Shown here one piece after another: positions 53,389 to 63,669 of a stretch of DNA of 64,000 nucleotides. How positions within the stretch are numbered: position 1 is the first letter of the stretch; each line of letters opens with the position of its first letter. The DNA is from Erythrobacter sp. GTDB lineage: Bacteria > Pseudomonadota > Alphaproteobacteria > Sphingomonadales > Sphingomonadaceae. The stretch covers positions 62,001 to 126,000 of the forward strand of contig JAACTC010000006.1 in assembly GCA_009993635.1 (NCBI GenBank), written 5' to 3'. The position numbers and the translations under genes are program-made. The notes under the pieces are model-generated. The model was given only the letters and a program-made list of their open reading frames with translations, ran no database searches and was not told the DNA's origin.

Positions 53389-55032
53389 CTAGCGCAGGTC
53401 TTCGATCTCCTGCCCCTTGGGGCTGGTCCACACGAAGGAATCGACACCCTCTGCCGCCAGCGCATTCAGCGCCTTTCGCGCCTCGGCCTGGCTGGCAAAG
53501 GGGCCCGCCAGCAGCCGGTTCGTCTGGCCAAGCGGCGTCACATACGGCCCCTTGTCCTTCAGCACATCGAACTTGCGGTACTTGAGGCGCCAGTCGCCCC
53601 GCAGCAGATTGCGGTTCTGGCCGATGCCAAGCTGCAACCAGATACGGCTGGGCGCGGGCGGCGGTGCGGGCTTTGCCTCCTCCACCTTTTCGCGCGGAGG
53701 CTTGATCGCGCTGATATCGACCACGTCGCCGGGCACGACCGCAACCGTGGTCGGCTGAGAGAAGTCGGCAAAGGCTGTCGCCAGATCGAGCTGTTCGGCG
53801 GGCGAAGACTGCGGCGCGGGGGCCGAAGCGGCGTTGGCCGCAGCCTCTTCCGCCAGCGCCACCGCCTGCACTGCGGCTGGCCGCTGCATGATCGGCGGTG
53901 CCGGAATGTTTACCAGCGGCGGGGCAACCCGCGCCTGTCCCGGCATATTGCGCAGGTCGAACACCACAGGTGCGACCGCGCGCGGTTCGGCCTGCCCCAG
54001 ATCAACCGCTGCCAGCTCCGCCGTATCGGCAGCCGCCGATCGCTCGATATTCGGTGCCTCGACCGTGGGCGGCTCGTCTATCCGCGTGCCGCGCGCAAGC
54101 CGGACTTCGCCGGGCCTTGCGGGGGTGGCGGACGATGCGCCGCCATTGCCCAGCGCCGCGCCGGTCGGTTCGAGCGCGGCAGCCGTGTTTTCGGGAGTAT
54201 CCAGCATTCCCGCCGCACTGGCGATGCGCGGATCGTCGCGACCGATCCGCGAAGCCGAAGGGTAGATGCCAAGATTTGCCGCCGCCGCCTGCTGAGAGCG
54301 GGTCAGTCGAGGCATGAAGCGCAGGTAGGGTTCCAGCCGCCCCGCAAGATCGCGCGGCATCACCGCGCGCGCGATCTCGATCGCTTCGTCCGCATCGCCC
54401 AGCACTGCCAGCCCGAAGGCACGGCTGCGATAGCCCGCGAAATCCCGCGCATCGAGCAGCGGTTTGAGCGTTTCTTCAAAGGGTGCGCGCGCGCCGCCGA
54501 TGGCGTAGCTGATCGCCAGCCGCTGTCGCACCGCGCCGTCGTCCGCCAAGGCCAGCGCACGCCGATACGCATCCTGCGCAGCCTCGTTCTGGCCGACCAG
54601 ATCGTAAGCTAGGCCGCGATCGGCCCAGAGCGAACCATTGCTGATCCCGGCCTGCTCCGCCTCTTCGAAAAACTTCAACGCTTCGATCGGCCGACCGCTG
54701 CGCACGTAGGCTGCGCCCATCCCTTCGGCGATCCGCGGGTTTTCCGGCGATAAGGACTTAGCGCGGCCGAAGAAGCCGATGGCAGCTTCGATATCGTCCA
54801 GCTTGAGCGACGCGAGACCCGCAGCGATCAGCGCGTCGACATCGCGCCGGTCGCGAGCCAGCCGCATCAGCGCCTCGTTGAGATCGGCCGACGCGGCGGG
54901 GGGCAAGGGCTGCACCACCGCGCGCGACACCGTATCACCCGTCTGCGCCTGAACCGGCAGGGAATGACCCGCGAGAGCGACGACCAGCGCCGGCAACCCG
55001 GCGCGAACATGCTTGAAACGACCCGTCATCAT
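53389..55032 (-). CDS. SPOR-domain protein with TPR repeats
   Basis: 547-aa exported protein. Signal peptide (MMTGRFKHVRAGLPALVVALAGHSLPVQAQ), TPR-like helical repeats (about residues 48-245), a long Ala/Pro-rich linker (about 250-460) and a C-terminal SPOR domain (about 465-547). In that domain IWLQLGIGQNRNLLRGDWR, LLAGPFASQAEARKALNAL and VDSFVWTSPKG are typical strands. SPOR domains bind denuded septal glycan strands, which fits a position 69 bp after ftsZ. Precise role unknown. Confidence 0.83.
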   Translation of the reverse strand: MMTGRFKHVRAGLPALVVALAGHSLPVQAQTGDTVSRAVVQPLPPAASADLNEALMRLARDRRDVDALIAAGLASLKLDDIEAAIGFFGRAKSLSPENPRIAEGMGAAYVRSGRPIEALKFFEEAEQAGISNGSLWADRGLAYDLVGQNEAAQDAYRRALALADDGAVRQRLAISYAIGGARAPFEETLKPLLDARDFAGYRSRAFGLAVLGDADEAIEIARAVMPRDLAGRLEPYLRFMPRLTRSQQAAAANLGIYPSASRIGRDDPRIASAAGMLDTPENTAAALEPTGAALGNGGASSATPARPGEVRLARGTRIDEPPTVEAPNIERSAAADTAELAAVDLGQAEPRAVAPVVFDLRNMPGQARVAPPLVNIPAPPIMQRPAAVQAVALAEEAAANAASAPAPQSSPAEQLDLATAFADFSQPTTVAVVPGDVVDISAIKPPREKVEEAKPAPPPAPSRIWLQLGIGQNRNLLRGDWRLKYRKFDVLKDKGPYVTPLGQTNRLLAGPFASQAEARKALNALAAEGVDSFVWTSPKGQEIEDLR

Positions 55033-55101
55033 GCGGGTTCTAATATCGCCGCCGGGTTCTGAACAGCCCCTTGCTCGCCCAGAAACCGGCGTTCGTCCCG
55101 C

Positions 55102-56847
55102 CTACTGGTTGTTCTGCCGTCCGAGGAAACGCGGGATATTCAGCGACGAACCGTCGTCATCGTCATCCTCATCCTCGTCATCGGGCGCCCCGCTACGGGA
55201 CAGTTTGGCCATGCGTTCGAACAGCGTCCCGCCCGAACTGCTCTGCGGCAGCGGCGGAGCGGGCTTCTTCTCGCTTGGCTCCCCGCCGGAGACCAGACCA
55301 CGGCGGCGACCGCGCGGTGCCTCGTCTTCCTTCGCGGACTCCCGGGCTTGCGCCTCGTCGCCAAGCAGCAGCTCGTCATGGCCATCGTCTGGCGAAGACT
55401 CCTGCGAAACCGACCCGAGATCGAGCGCGTCATCCTCATCGTCCCACTCGCTCGCGGCGGGGCCGGTGTCGGTCCGCTCATCTGCCGTGGGCCGCGCCGA
55501 GGGCACATCGGTCGCTCCGTCGTTCTGGCCCGGCGCACCGAAGTCACGCTTTTCTTCCTCCGAATTGCGCAGGCCGGCCAGCGGGTCGACGATCCCATCG
55601 ACATCATCCGCTTCGTAATCGTCTTCGTGATCGTCGCCGGACGCGTAATAGCCCGCGTCATCCTCTTCGCCATAGCTGGCGACCGGCTGCGGAGCGCCCG
55701 GCGGCGGGGAGAACGGCTGCGGCGCTGCGGGAGCGGAGACATCATCCGCCGGTTCGGTGCGGCTTTCTGGCGCGGCGTCGTCAGCCCCCTGAGAAAGGTC
55801 GAGCACCGGGCGCTTGGGCACTCTGGTCTCCGCCTGGCGCGGTTCGGGCGCGGAGCGCGGCATGGCGGACTGACCGTCGCCGCCTTCCTCGATCCCCGTC
55901 GCAACCACCGACACGCGGATCTTGCCTTCGAGGTTCGGATTGAACGCCGAGCCCCAGATGATGTTCGCGTTCTCGTCGACCAGTTCGCGAATGTGGTTCG
56001 CGGCTTCGTCGACTTCGAGCAGCTTCATGTCTTCGCCGCCGATGATCGAGATGATGACGCCCTTGGCCCCGGCCATTGACACGCCTTCGAGCAGCGGGTT
56101 GGCGATCGCCTGTTCGGCGGCTTCGCGGGCGCGGTTATCGCCCTCGGCCTCGCCGGTGCCCATCATTGCCTTGCCCATTTCCTCCATCACCGATTTCACG
56201 TCGGCAAAGTCCAGGTTGATGAGGCCCGGCATGGTCATAAGGTCGGTGATCGAGCGCACGCCCTGCTGCAGCACTTCGTCGGCCAGCCGGAACGCTTCCT
56301 TGAAGGTCGTGTCGCGGTTGGCGATCAGGAACAGGTTCTGGTTGGGGATGACGATCAGCGTATCGACCTGACGCTGAAGCTCGTCGATGCCCGCCTCCGC
56401 AGCGCGCATCCGGCGCGTGCCTTCGAACAGGAACGGCTTGGTCACCACGCCCACGGTCAGCACGCCCTTGCGCCGGGCGGCTTCGGCAATCACCGGCGCC
56501 GCACCGGTGCCGGTACCGCCACCCATCCCGGCGGCGATGAAGCACATGTTCACCCCGTCGAGCGCCTCTTCGATTGCATCGACGGTTTCTTCCGCCGCGG
56601 CCTTGCCCAGTTCGGGCCGCGCGCCTGCGCCCAGCCCGCCGGTGCTTTCCGGGCCGAGCTGAATGCGGTTTTCGGCCGGAGAGGTGGAGAGCGACTGCGC
56701 GTCGGTATTGGCGACTATGAAGTCGACACCCTCGATCTCGGCTTCCATCATGTTGGCGATGGCATTGCCGCCAGCCCCGCCAACACCGATGACCGTGATG
56801 CGCGGGCGCAGATCGTCCTGGGGGTCGGGGCCGATATTGATACTCAT
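55102..56847 (-). CDS. ftsZ: Cell division protein FtsZ
   Basis: Tubulin-like GTPase that forms the Z ring. The tubulin signature GGGTGTG is at residues 109-115; GVGGAGGNA near 21 and the T7 loop region [11 protein letters not shown] are intact. The globular part ends near 325. Then comes a disordered, acidic linker of about 240 residues and the conserved C-terminal peptide [13 protein letters not shown] that binds FtsA. 581 aa, long because of the linker, as is common in alphaproteobacteria. Confidence 0.96.
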   Translation of the reverse strand: MSINIGPDPQDDLRPRITVIGVGGAGGNAIANMMEAEIEGVDFIVANTDAQSLSTSPAENRIQLGPESTGGLGAGARPELGKAAAEETVDAIEEALDGVNMCFIAAGMGGGTGTGAAPVIAEAARRKGVLTVGVVTKPFLFEGTRRMRAAEAGIDELQRQVDTLIVIPNQNLFLIANRDTTFKEAFRLADEVLQQGVRSITDLMTMPGLINLDFADVKSVMEEMGKAMMGTGEAEGDNRAREAAEQAIANPLLEGVSMAGAKGVIISIIGGEDMKLLEVDEAANHIRELVDENANIIWGSAFNPNLEGKIRVSVVATGIEEGGDGQSAMPRSAPEPRQAETRVPKRPVLDLSQGADDAAPESRTEPADDVSAPAAPQPFSPPPGAPQPVASYGEEDDAGYYASGDDHEDDYEADDVDGIVDPLAGLRNSEEEKRDFGAPGQNDGATDVPSARPTADERTDTGPAASEWDDEDDALDLGSVSQESSPDDGHDELLLGDEAQARESAKEDEAPRGRRRGLVSGGEPSEKKPAPPLPQSSSGGTLFERMAKLSRSGAPDDEDEDDDDDGSSLNIPRFLGRQNNQ

Positions 56848-56863
56848 AGGGTCTTCACTCCGT

Positions 56864-56886
56864 GAAACCGGGCACTCGCCGGTTTC
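56864..56886 (-). promoter_or_regulatory. Hairpin in the ftsZ leader
   Basis: Perfect 8-bp stem GAAACCGG/CCGGTTTC with a 7-nt loop, 16 nt before the ftsZ start on the minus strand. It stands right before the weak ribosome site CGGAGTG, so folding could affect initiation or block the passage of ribosomes from upstream. Confidence 0.5.
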
Positions 56887-56940
56887 TCAATATTTTCATG
56901 TGGCAGAAACGGAGGGGACATTTAATGGTTATCCCCGATC

Positions 56941-56949
56941 TTTTCCACA
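56941..56949 (+). promoter_or_regulatory. DnaA-box candidate between ftsA and ftsZ
   Basis: TTTTCCACA fits the relaxed DnaA consensus TTWTNCACA exactly and differs from the strong box TTATCCACA by one base. It is the only box-like site seen in this 134-bp gap, 94 bp before the ftsZ start. DnaA binding near ftsZ is known in Caulobacter. Confidence 0.4.
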
Positions 56950-56982
56950 TAACTCGCGCAGGTCGGACCGGTCCCGACAGGC

Positions 56983-58233
56983 TCAGAAATAATCTCGCGC
57001 GGCGCGGCGAACGCGATTGACCAGGCCCAGCCCCGTCATCCGCGTTTGCGACTGATACTTGGCCTTTACCGTGCGAATATCGACCGGATCTTTCGCCGCA
57101 TAGAGGCAGAGGCCCACAAGCGTCGAAAAGCCGGGCGTGGCGTGCGCCGGCGGCAATCCGCGCAGGCTCTGCGGCTTGCCGATCCGCACCGGGCGGCCAA
57201 GCGCGTTCTGCACGAATTCCGCGCTGCCGGCCAGTTCCGCCCCGCCACCTGTCAGCACCACCGGGCCACCTTTTGCCCCGGCAAAGTCCATCGCCTTGAG
57301 CGCCTTGCCGATCTCGTCGGTCAATCGGCCCAGCTGTTCGGTTACCACCGCCACCAGATCGGCACGGTTGATCGAGCCCGCGCGCGGATCGCCATCGGGA
57401 TCGACGGGCACCTGCTCGCGGTGGTCGGCCGGGCTGGCGAGCGCCGAGCCCGAAACGCACTTGAGCCGCTGCGCGTGCTGCCGACGGATGCCGAAAGTGC
57501 TGGCAATCGCATCGGTGATGTCGCCCGAGCCCAGCGGGATCGCGCGCATCGCCTGGACCATGCCGTTACGCAGCACCGCCACGTTGGTCACATCGCCGCC
57601 GATTTCGATCAGGGCCGTGCCCAGTTCCCGCTCTTCGGGCGTGAGCGCCGCGTGCGCGGAGGCGATCGGTGCGGCGACCACGCCTTCCACGGTCAGATGC
57701 GCGCTCTGGACGGCGGTGATGATGTTGCGGATCGGTGCCCCGTCGGCCAGCAGGACGTGTACGTCGACACCTAGCTGTTCCGCATAGAGGCCCACCGGAT
57801 TGGCGACCCCGTGCGGGCCGTCGACCGAATAGTGTGCAGGCTGGGCATGCAGCACCATGCGCCCGTCCGGCTGCAAGGTGTCGCGCGCGGTCACCAGCAG
57901 GTGATCGACATCCTCTTCTTCGATCCGGCGGCCATTAATGGGGATTTCGACCCGCGAGATGCGGCTGCCCAGCCCCGCCCCTGCACAGCCGACCCAGACG
58001 CTCTGGATGCCCGTGCCGGCGTCTTTCTCCGCCCGCTCGATCGCTTCGCGGATGGCATGGGTCGCGGCCTTGCTGTCGGTCACATAGCCGCGTCGCACGC
58101 CCGCACTCGCGCGGTGGGACGATCCGAGCACGATCAGCTCGCCGCCTTCGGTCAGCCCCATGATCATCGCCGAAACGCGAAAGGAACCCAGATTGACTGC
58201 GCCGAAAACGCGCGAGATGCGTGCTGCCCCCAT
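56983..58233 (-). CDS. ftsA: Cell division protein FtsA
   Basis: Actin-like membrane tether for FtsZ. 416 aa from the start at 58233 (MGAARISRVFGAVNLGS); the ATPase-fold elements LIEIGGDVTNVAVL (phosphate 2) and VVLTGGGAELAG (adenosine) are intact, as is the 1C domain region between. The C-terminal amphipathic membrane helix is likely the final VNRVRRAARDYF. The start codon overlaps the ftsQ stop by 1 bp (TAATG). Confidence 0.93.
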   Translation of the reverse strand: MGAARISRVFGAVNLGSFRVSAMIMGLTEGGELIVLGSSHRASAGVRRGYVTDSKAATHAIREAIERAEKDAGTGIQSVWVGCAGAGLGSRISRVEIPINGRRIEEEDVDHLLVTARDTLQPDGRMVLHAQPAHYSVDGPHGVANPVGLYAEQLGVDVHVLLADGAPIRNIITAVQSAHLTVEGVVAAPIASAHAALTPEERELGTALIEIGGDVTNVAVLRNGMVQAMRAIPLGSGDITDAIASTFGIRRQHAQRLKCVSGSALASPADHREQVPVDPDGDPRAGSINRADLVAVVTEQLGRLTDEIGKALKAMDFAGAKGGPVVLTGGGAELAGSAEFVQNALGRPVRIGKPQSLRGLPPAHATPGFSTLVGLCLYAAKDPVDIRTVKAKYQSQTRMTGLGLVNRVRRAARDYF

Positions 58234-59144
58234 TATTCCGAACTTTCCTTGCTGCCAGAGAAACGGTTTGCCCGGCCCGGTTCGCGCAGAACGTAACGGT
58301 CGGGCACGCGCAGATCGATCACCGTCGCCTTGCCGCCCAGCAGACGGTAGAGCCCGTCGAGCTTGGCGAAATCGATGAAGGCTTCGGATGCCTGCTCTTC
58401 GCCCTGCGGCAGCGCGAGGATCTGCCCGGTCTTGAACACGATGTTCCAGCGCCGCTCCCCGATGCGGTGCGCGCTGGCGATCTGCGGCTGGAGCGCGGGC
58501 GCGGCGGCGAGAATCTGGTCGAGCGATGCGATTTCGTCCTTCGCCCCGGCGCCAGAGATACGCAGCATGCCTTCGGCGTCCTTCTCCGCAATCGGATCCA
58601 GCTCGATCCCGTCGCGGTCGATCAGTACCAGCCGGTCCGGCTTCACCAGCACCGCATGCGGCGTGCGCTCTTCGATGTCGATCACCAGCTTGTCTGGAAG
58701 CTGGCGCGCCACCCGCGCCTCCGCCACCCACGGCATCTGCTTCAGGTCGGCGCGGATTTCGGACAGGTCGAGCAGCGGCATCGGCGTGCCGCGATATTCC
58801 ATCACTTGCTCGTACACCTTCAGGCGGTTCATCCGCTCGACCCCGGTCAGGTCGATATTGCGCATCTGGAAGCCGGCCGATCCGGCGGTCGAGGCCATCT
58901 GCTGGTGCAGCAAGGTGGGCACTCCGGCGGCGCTGGCAACGAGCCAAGCGGCAAAGGCGGCCCCGGCAAGGATCAAAACAAGGAACGCGCCCTGCAATTG
59001 GCGCTGGCTGATCGGCAGCGCGCTCAGCGCGGTGTTGACCACGCCGCGGCTCTGGCGTTGCGCCGCGCGAGCCTTCGACGCGCGCGACCTTGAATTGGCC
59101 GCGCGGCGGACGCCTTGCGCCTTACGCTTGACCTTGCGCGCCAT
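58233..59144 (-). CDS. ftsQ: Cell division protein FtsQ
   Basis: Bitopic divisome protein. A strongly basic cytoplasmic tail (residues 1-50), one membrane helix (about 53-75), a POTRA domain (about 105-175, beginning MRNIDLTGVERMNRLKVYEQV in two short conserved parts) and a beta domain follow. 303 aa from the start at 59144, which has GGGAGGG upstream. It begins inside the end of ddl (23-bp overlap). Confidence 0.9.
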   Translation of the reverse strand: MARKVKRKAQGVRRAANSRSRASKARAAQRQSRGVVNTALSALPISQRQLQGAFLVLILAGAAFAAWLVASAAGVPTLLHQQMASTAGSAGFQMRNIDLTGVERMNRLKVYEQVMEYRGTPMPLLDLSEIRADLKQMPWVAEARVARQLPDKLVIDIEERTPHAVLVKPDRLVLIDRDGIELDPIAEKDAEGMLRISGAGAKDEIASLDQILAAAPALQPQIASAHRIGERRWNIVFKTGQILALPQGEEQASEAFIDFAKLDGLYRLLGGKATVIDLRVPDRYVLREPGRANRFSGSKESSE

Positions 59145-60102
59145 CCTGCCCTCCCGTCGTGCCCGAGGGCGTATCCCCCAGCGCATCCGCGATGATGGTT
59201 TCCACCAGATCCTCGTAGCTCATCCCGCAATAGCGGGCCTGCTCGGGCACGAGGCTGAGCGGGGTCATGCCGGGCTGGGTGTTGGTTTCAAGCACGAAGA
59301 GGCCTTCCACCCCCTGCTCGTCGTCCCAGCGGAAATCGGTGCGGCTGGTGCCCCTGCAGCCCAGAATGCGGTGCGCCTCAAGCGCGTAGTGGAGGCAGGC
59401 TTCGGCCACATCCTCGGGGATTTCGGCGGGGCAGACATGGAGCGTGCGCCCGTCGGTATACTTGTTCTCGAAATCGTAGAAACCGCTTTCCACGATCAGT
59501 TCGGTGACGCCCAACGCCTTCCCGCCGACCACCGCCGTCGTCAGCTCCCGCCCGCGGATATAAGGCTCGGCGAGCAGTTCGGGAAACTCCTGCCACGGAC
59601 CCTTCGCGTCTTTCGAGATCGGGTTGCCATAATTGCTTTCGTCGGTGACGATCGCGACGCCAACGGAGGATCCTTCGTTGACCGGCTTGAGCACATAGGG
59701 CCGCGGCAGCGGGTCGCTTTCATGCAATTCAGCTGAGGTGACAATCCGCCCGCCGGGCATCGGAATACCGCGCGGGACCAGCGCCTGCTTGGTCAGTTCC
59801 TTATCGATCGCGATCACCGAAGTGGCGAGGCCACTATGCGTATAGGGCACGCCCATCAGATCGAGCATGCCCTGCACCGTGCCGTCTTCGCCCGGCACCC
59901 CGTGCAGCGCGTTGAACACGATATCGGGCGCAGCCTCGGCGATACGGGCGGCAACCTGCCTGTCCATATCGATCCGCGTAACCTTGTGGCCGCGCGCCTC
60001 GAGCGCCTTGGCCACACCCTCCCCGCTCATCAGCGAGACGGGGCGCTCGTTCGCCCAGCCGCCCATCAGGACCGCGATGTGGAGTTTCTTTGTCAGAATC
60101 AT
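59122..60102 (-). CDS. ddl: D-alanine--D-alanine ligase
   Basis: ATP-grasp ligase making D-Ala-D-Ala for the peptidoglycan stem. HIAVLMGGWANERPVSLMSG at the start, HGVPGEDGTVQG, PYVLKPVNEGSSVGV (ATP grip) and LETNTQPGMT (Mg site) are all present. 326 aa from the start at 60102, which overlaps the murB stop as ATGA. Confidence 0.95.
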   Translation of the reverse strand: MILTKKLHIAVLMGGWANERPVSLMSGEGVAKALEARGHKVTRIDMDRQVAARIAEAAPDIVFNALHGVPGEDGTVQGMLDLMGVPYTHSGLATSVIAIDKELTKQALVPRGIPMPGGRIVTSAELHESDPLPRPYVLKPVNEGSSVGVAIVTDESNYGNPISKDAKGPWQEFPELLAEPYIRGRELTTAVVGGKALGVTELIVESGFYDFENKYTDGRTLHVCPAEIPEDVAEACLHYALEAHRILGCRGTSRTDFRWDDEQGVEGLFVLETNTQPGMTPLSLVPEQARYCGMSYEDLVETIIADALGDTPSGTTGGQDGAQGQA

Positions 60103-61010
60103 TTGCGCCCCACCCGCTGGATTTCCCATTCCAGTTCGATTCCCGAGTTCTCGCGCACCTTCGCGCGCACGTCCTCGCCCAATTGCTCGATATCGGCGCT
60201 GGTTGCGTCGCCCGTGTTGATCAGGAAATTGGTGTGCTTCTCGCTCACCTGCGCATGCCCGCGCATCATCCCGCGACAGCCCGCCGCGTCGACCAGCTGC
60301 CAGGCCTTTTTGCCCCCTGTAATTTCTGGGGGAGGATTCTTGAAGGTGGAGCCGCCGGTTTTGGTCCGCACCGGTTGTGAGTCTTCGCGCGCCTGCGCGA
60401 TCCGCTCCATCTCCGCGCCGATCTGTTCCGGGTCGCCCGCTTCACCTTTCAGCCGCGCGGCCACAACCACTGCGCCCTCGGGCAATTCGGAATGGCGATA
60501 GGTATAGCCGAGATCCGCGACCGACAGCGTCCTGAGCGATCCATCGCGCAGCACGACATCGCAATCGACGAGAACATCGGCGGTTTCCCGCCCGTAGGCG
60601 CCGCCGTTCATGCGCACGAAGCCGCCCAGCGTGCCGGGGATGCCGCGCAGGAATTCCAGCTTGGCAATGCCATTGTCGCGCGCGGTCGAAGCAATCAGCA
60701 CACCATGCGCGCCTGCGCCGCAATCCAGCGTATGATCGCCCTGCGCCTCTATCGTCGCGAAGGGCTTGCCCGGCTTGATGACCACGCCGGGCACGCCGCC
60801 ATCGCGCACGATCATGTTCGAGCCCAGCCCGAGCGGCATGATCGGCACGGACGGATCGAGTTCGCGCAGGAAGGCGCACAGGTCGTCGATATCGGCGGGT
60901 TCGAACAGCCAGTCCGCCTCGCCACCCGCCTTGAACCAGACCAGCTTGGCGAGCGGCGCATTCTGCGTCAGCTTGCCGCGCACCTTGGGGAGAGTGATGG
61001 CCTGGCTCAT
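60099..61010 (-). CDS. murB: UDP-N-acetylmuramate dehydrogenase
   Basis: FAD/NADPH reductase giving UDP-MurNAc. FAD-site motifs: [26 protein letters not shown] and [18 protein letters not shown]; the later GSTFKNP with the catalytic serine region is present. 303 aa. The start at 61010 lies inside the murC end (overlap ATGA). Confidence 0.95.
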   Translation of the reverse strand: MSQAITLPKVRGKLTQNAPLAKLVWFKAGGEADWLFEPADIDDLCAFLRELDPSVPIMPLGLGSNMIVRDGGVPGVVIKPGKPFATIEAQGDHTLDCGAGAHGVLIASTARDNGIAKLEFLRGIPGTLGGFVRMNGGAYGRETADVLVDCDVVLRDGSLRTLSVADLGYTYRHSELPEGAVVVAARLKGEAGDPEQIGAEMERIAQAREDSQPVRTKTGGSTFKNPPPEITGGKKAWQLVDAAGCRGMMRGHAQVSEKHTNFLINTGDATSADIEQLGEDVRAKVRENSGIELEWEIQRVGRK

Positions 61011-62464
61011 GCCGCCGCCCTGCGCCGTTCGGCCTGCAATTCGTCGGGCAGCTGCGCCGCCCATTTGGTGATGTCGCCCGCGCCCAGGCACAGTACCAGG
61101 TCGCCCGGCTGAAGCTCGGGCGCGAGGATGCGAACCAGATGCTCGCGGTCTTCGATGGTCTGCGCGCTTCGGTGGCCGAGCGACTTGATACCGTCGATCA
61201 GCGCGGCGCCATCGACACCGTCGACCGGGTCTTCACCCGCCGCGTACACCGGGGTGACATAGACCTGATCGGCCTCGTTGAAGCAGGCCTGGAACTCGCC
61301 CATCAGCTCGCCAAGGCGCGAATAGCGGTGCGGCTGCATGATCGCGATGACGCGCGCAGGACTTTCCATCGCATCGGCGCTTTCGCGCGCGGCGGAAAGC
61401 ACCGCGCGGATTTCCACCGGGTGGTGGGCGTAATCGTCGATCACGGTCGCATTCCCGCCGTCGAGCGCCACGGTGCCGACCTTCGTGAACCGCCGCCGCA
61501 CGCCGCCGAAACGGGCGAACCCTTCGCGGATCACATCGTCGGGGCAGCCCATTTCCAGGCTGACCGCAATCGCCGCGAGCGCATTCTGCACGTTATGCCG
61601 GCCCGGCATGGGAAGGAACACGTTCTCGATCCGGCGATCCTGTGCCTGATCCCGTGGCCCGCGCTGGCGGACGATCACGTCGAACCGGTTGCCGCCCGCC
61701 TCGGGCTTCACATTGACGGCGCAGATATCCGCCTGGAGCGAGAAACCATAGGTAATCACTCGGCGGTCACGCACCTGCCCGATCACCGCCTGCACCTCGG
61801 GATGGTCGAGGCACAGGATCGCCGCGCCGTAGAACGGCACGTTATGGATGAACTCGACGAAAGCGCGCTTTACCCCGTCGAAATCGCCGTAATGGTCGAG
61901 ATGTTCGGGGTCGATATTGGTGACCACGGCGATCGTCCCGTCGAGCCGCAGGAAGCTGCCGTCGCTCTCGTCCGCTTCGACCACCATCCAGTCGGAATCG
62001 CCCATCTTGGCGTTCGATCCGAACTGTTCGATGATCCCGCCATTGATCACGGTCGGGTCGATCTCGCCGCAGTCCAGCAGCCCGGCGATCATGCTGGTCG
62101 TGGTGGTTTTGCCATGCGTGCCTGCAATGGCGATGGTGGATTTGAGCCGCATCAACTCGGCGAGCATTTCCGCGCGGCGCACCACCGGAATTCGGTTTTC
62201 GAGCGCGGCCTCGACTTCCGGGTTGGTCCGCTTGACCGCAGTGGAGGTGACCACCACCGCGACGCCGTCCACATTCTGGCGCGCGTGGCCGATGTGGATC
62301 GCGATACCTCGTTTTCTCAGCCGTTCGACCGTGGGGCTTTCGGAAATGTCCGATCCCTGCACCTGGTAGCCAAGATTGTGCATCACCTCGGCAATGCCGG
62401 ACATGCCGATCCCGCCAATGCCGACGAAGTGAATGATCCCGATATCGGTGGCGACGCCCTTCAT
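61007..62464 (-). CDS. murC: UDP-N-acetylmuramate--L-alanine ligase
   Basis: Adds L-alanine to UDP-MurNAc. The N-terminal Rossmann [18 protein letters not shown]-loop [12 protein letters not shown] and [12 protein letters not shown] are intact, as is the C-terminal [10 protein letters not shown]. 485 aa from the start at 62464, overlapping the murG stop as ATGA. A longer open frame upstream runs through murG and is not coding. Confidence 0.96.
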   Translation of the reverse strand: MKGVATDIGIIHFVGIGGIGMSGIAEVMHNLGYQVQGSDISESPTVERLRKRGIAIHIGHARQNVDGVAVVVTSTAVKRTNPEVEAALENRIPVVRRAEMLAELMRLKSTIAIAGTHGKTTTTSMIAGLLDCGEIDPTVINGGIIEQFGSNAKMGDSDWMVVEADESDGSFLRLDGTIAVVTNIDPEHLDHYGDFDGVKRAFVEFIHNVPFYGAAILCLDHPEVQAVIGQVRDRRVITYGFSLQADICAVNVKPEAGGNRFDVIVRQRGPRDQAQDRRIENVFLPMPGRHNVQNALAAIAVSLEMGCPDDVIREGFARFGGVRRRFTKVGTVALDGGNATVIDDYAHHPVEIRAVLSAARESADAMESPARVIAIMQPHRYSRLGELMGEFQACFNEADQVYVTPVYAAGEDPVDGVDGAALIDGIKSLGHRSAQTIEDREHLVRILAPELQPGDLVLCLGAGDITKWAAQLPDELQAERRRAAA

Positions 62465-63669
62465 GCCCGGTCGCTCTCCACCGCATCGCGCGCAGCGCCC
62501 TGCCCCACGGCAACGCCCTGCGACGCACCGCGCGCGTTGTTCTTGCCCACGCGGATAACGTCCATCAGCTCTGCTCCGCCGAAGCTCTCGACCAGATCGG
62601 CGAGGTCGGTCACCGCATCGGGGCGGCCGCAGTTCCATGCCTTGTGCGCCGCCGTGCCGAGCGTACCCGCCCGCTGGCTGAGCACCTGGATCTGGCGCGC
62701 GAGTTCCTTGGGCGTGAACGAACTCTGGCGGATCATCCGCGCCCCGCCCGCTTCCACGATTTCGCGCGTATTCGCCGCCTGATGATCGTCGGTCGCGATC
62801 GGCAGGGGCACGAGGATCGCCGGGCGACCCACCGCAGTCAGTTCCGCGATGGTCGATGCGCCCGCGCGCCCGATGAACAGGTGCGCATCGGCTAGGCGCT
62901 CCGCCATATTCTCGAAATAGGTCGCGAGCTCTGCCGGGATGTCGTGGTTGCGATAGCGTTCGCGCACCGCGCCAACGTCTTCGGGGCGGCATTGCTGCAC
63001 CACCTGCAACCGCTGACGCAGCGCCGGAGGGAGCATCGCCAGCCCATCGGGCACCACCTGCGCCAGAATGCTCGCGCCCTGGCTGCCGCCGGTGACCAGC
63101 ACTTTGAGCAGGCTGTCTTCGGTGAAGGTCGGGAATGGCTCGTCACGCAGCGCGAGGACTTCGGGCCGCACCGGATTGCCGACCAGGTGGACCTTGCGCG
63201 ACCACTTGCCCTTCATTCGTGCAACCTGCGGATAGGAGGTCGCGATGGCGTCCACATTGGAGGCGAGAAGCCGATTGACCCGGCCCATCACCGCATTCTG
63301 TTCGTGGATGACGCTGGGCACCTTGCTGCTGCGCGCTGCCAGCAGCGCGGGCAGAGTGGGGTAGCCGCCAAAGCCGATGACCGCGCTGGGTTCGAACGAA
63401 TCGAACAGCCGCCGCGCCATCTTGCGCCCTTCCATCACCTTCGCCGCGCCGCTGAACCAGCGCAGCGGGTTCTTGCCGAAACGCCCCACCGGCATGATGT
63501 GCGCAGGCATGAAATCGGGCTTGCCCGGAATGTTCGCCCCGCGCTCGTCCGTGATCAGCGCGACATGATGGCCGCGCCGTTCCAGTTCCTGCGCCAATGC
63601 GAAGGCGGGCACCATGTGCCCACCGGTGCCGCCTGCGGCGAGCACGTAATGTCGATTTGCCCCGCTCAT
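62461..63669 (-). CDS. murG: UDP-GlcNAc:lipid I N-acetylglucosaminyltransferase
   Basis: Makes lipid II at the inner face of the membrane. The GGTGGH loop is at residues 13-18, the second glycine loop at [11 protein letters not shown] and the UDP-sugar site is [19 protein letters not shown]. At 402 aa it is longer than the usual 350-370 because of a C-terminal tail of about 35 residues (from about 368) rich in Ala/Gly/Asp. Its start overlaps the ftsW stop (ATGA). Confidence 0.95.
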   Translation of the reverse strand: MSGANRHYVLAAGGTGGHMVPAFALAQELERRGHHVALITDERGANIPGKPDFMPAHIMPVGRFGKNPLRWFSGAAKVMEGRKMARRLFDSFEPSAVIGFGGYPTLPALLAARSSKVPSVIHEQNAVMGRVNRLLASNVDAIATSYPQVARMKGKWSRKVHLVGNPVRPEVLALRDEPFPTFTEDSLLKVLVTGGSQGASILAQVVPDGLAMLPPALRQRLQVVQQCRPEDVGAVRERYRNHDIPAELATYFENMAERLADAHLFIGRAGASTIAELTAVGRPAILVPLPIATDDHQAANTREIVEAGGARMIRQSSFTPKELARQIQVLSQRAGTLGTAAHKAWNCGRPDAVTDLADLVESFGGAELMDVIRVGKNNARGASQGVAVGQGAARDAVESDRA

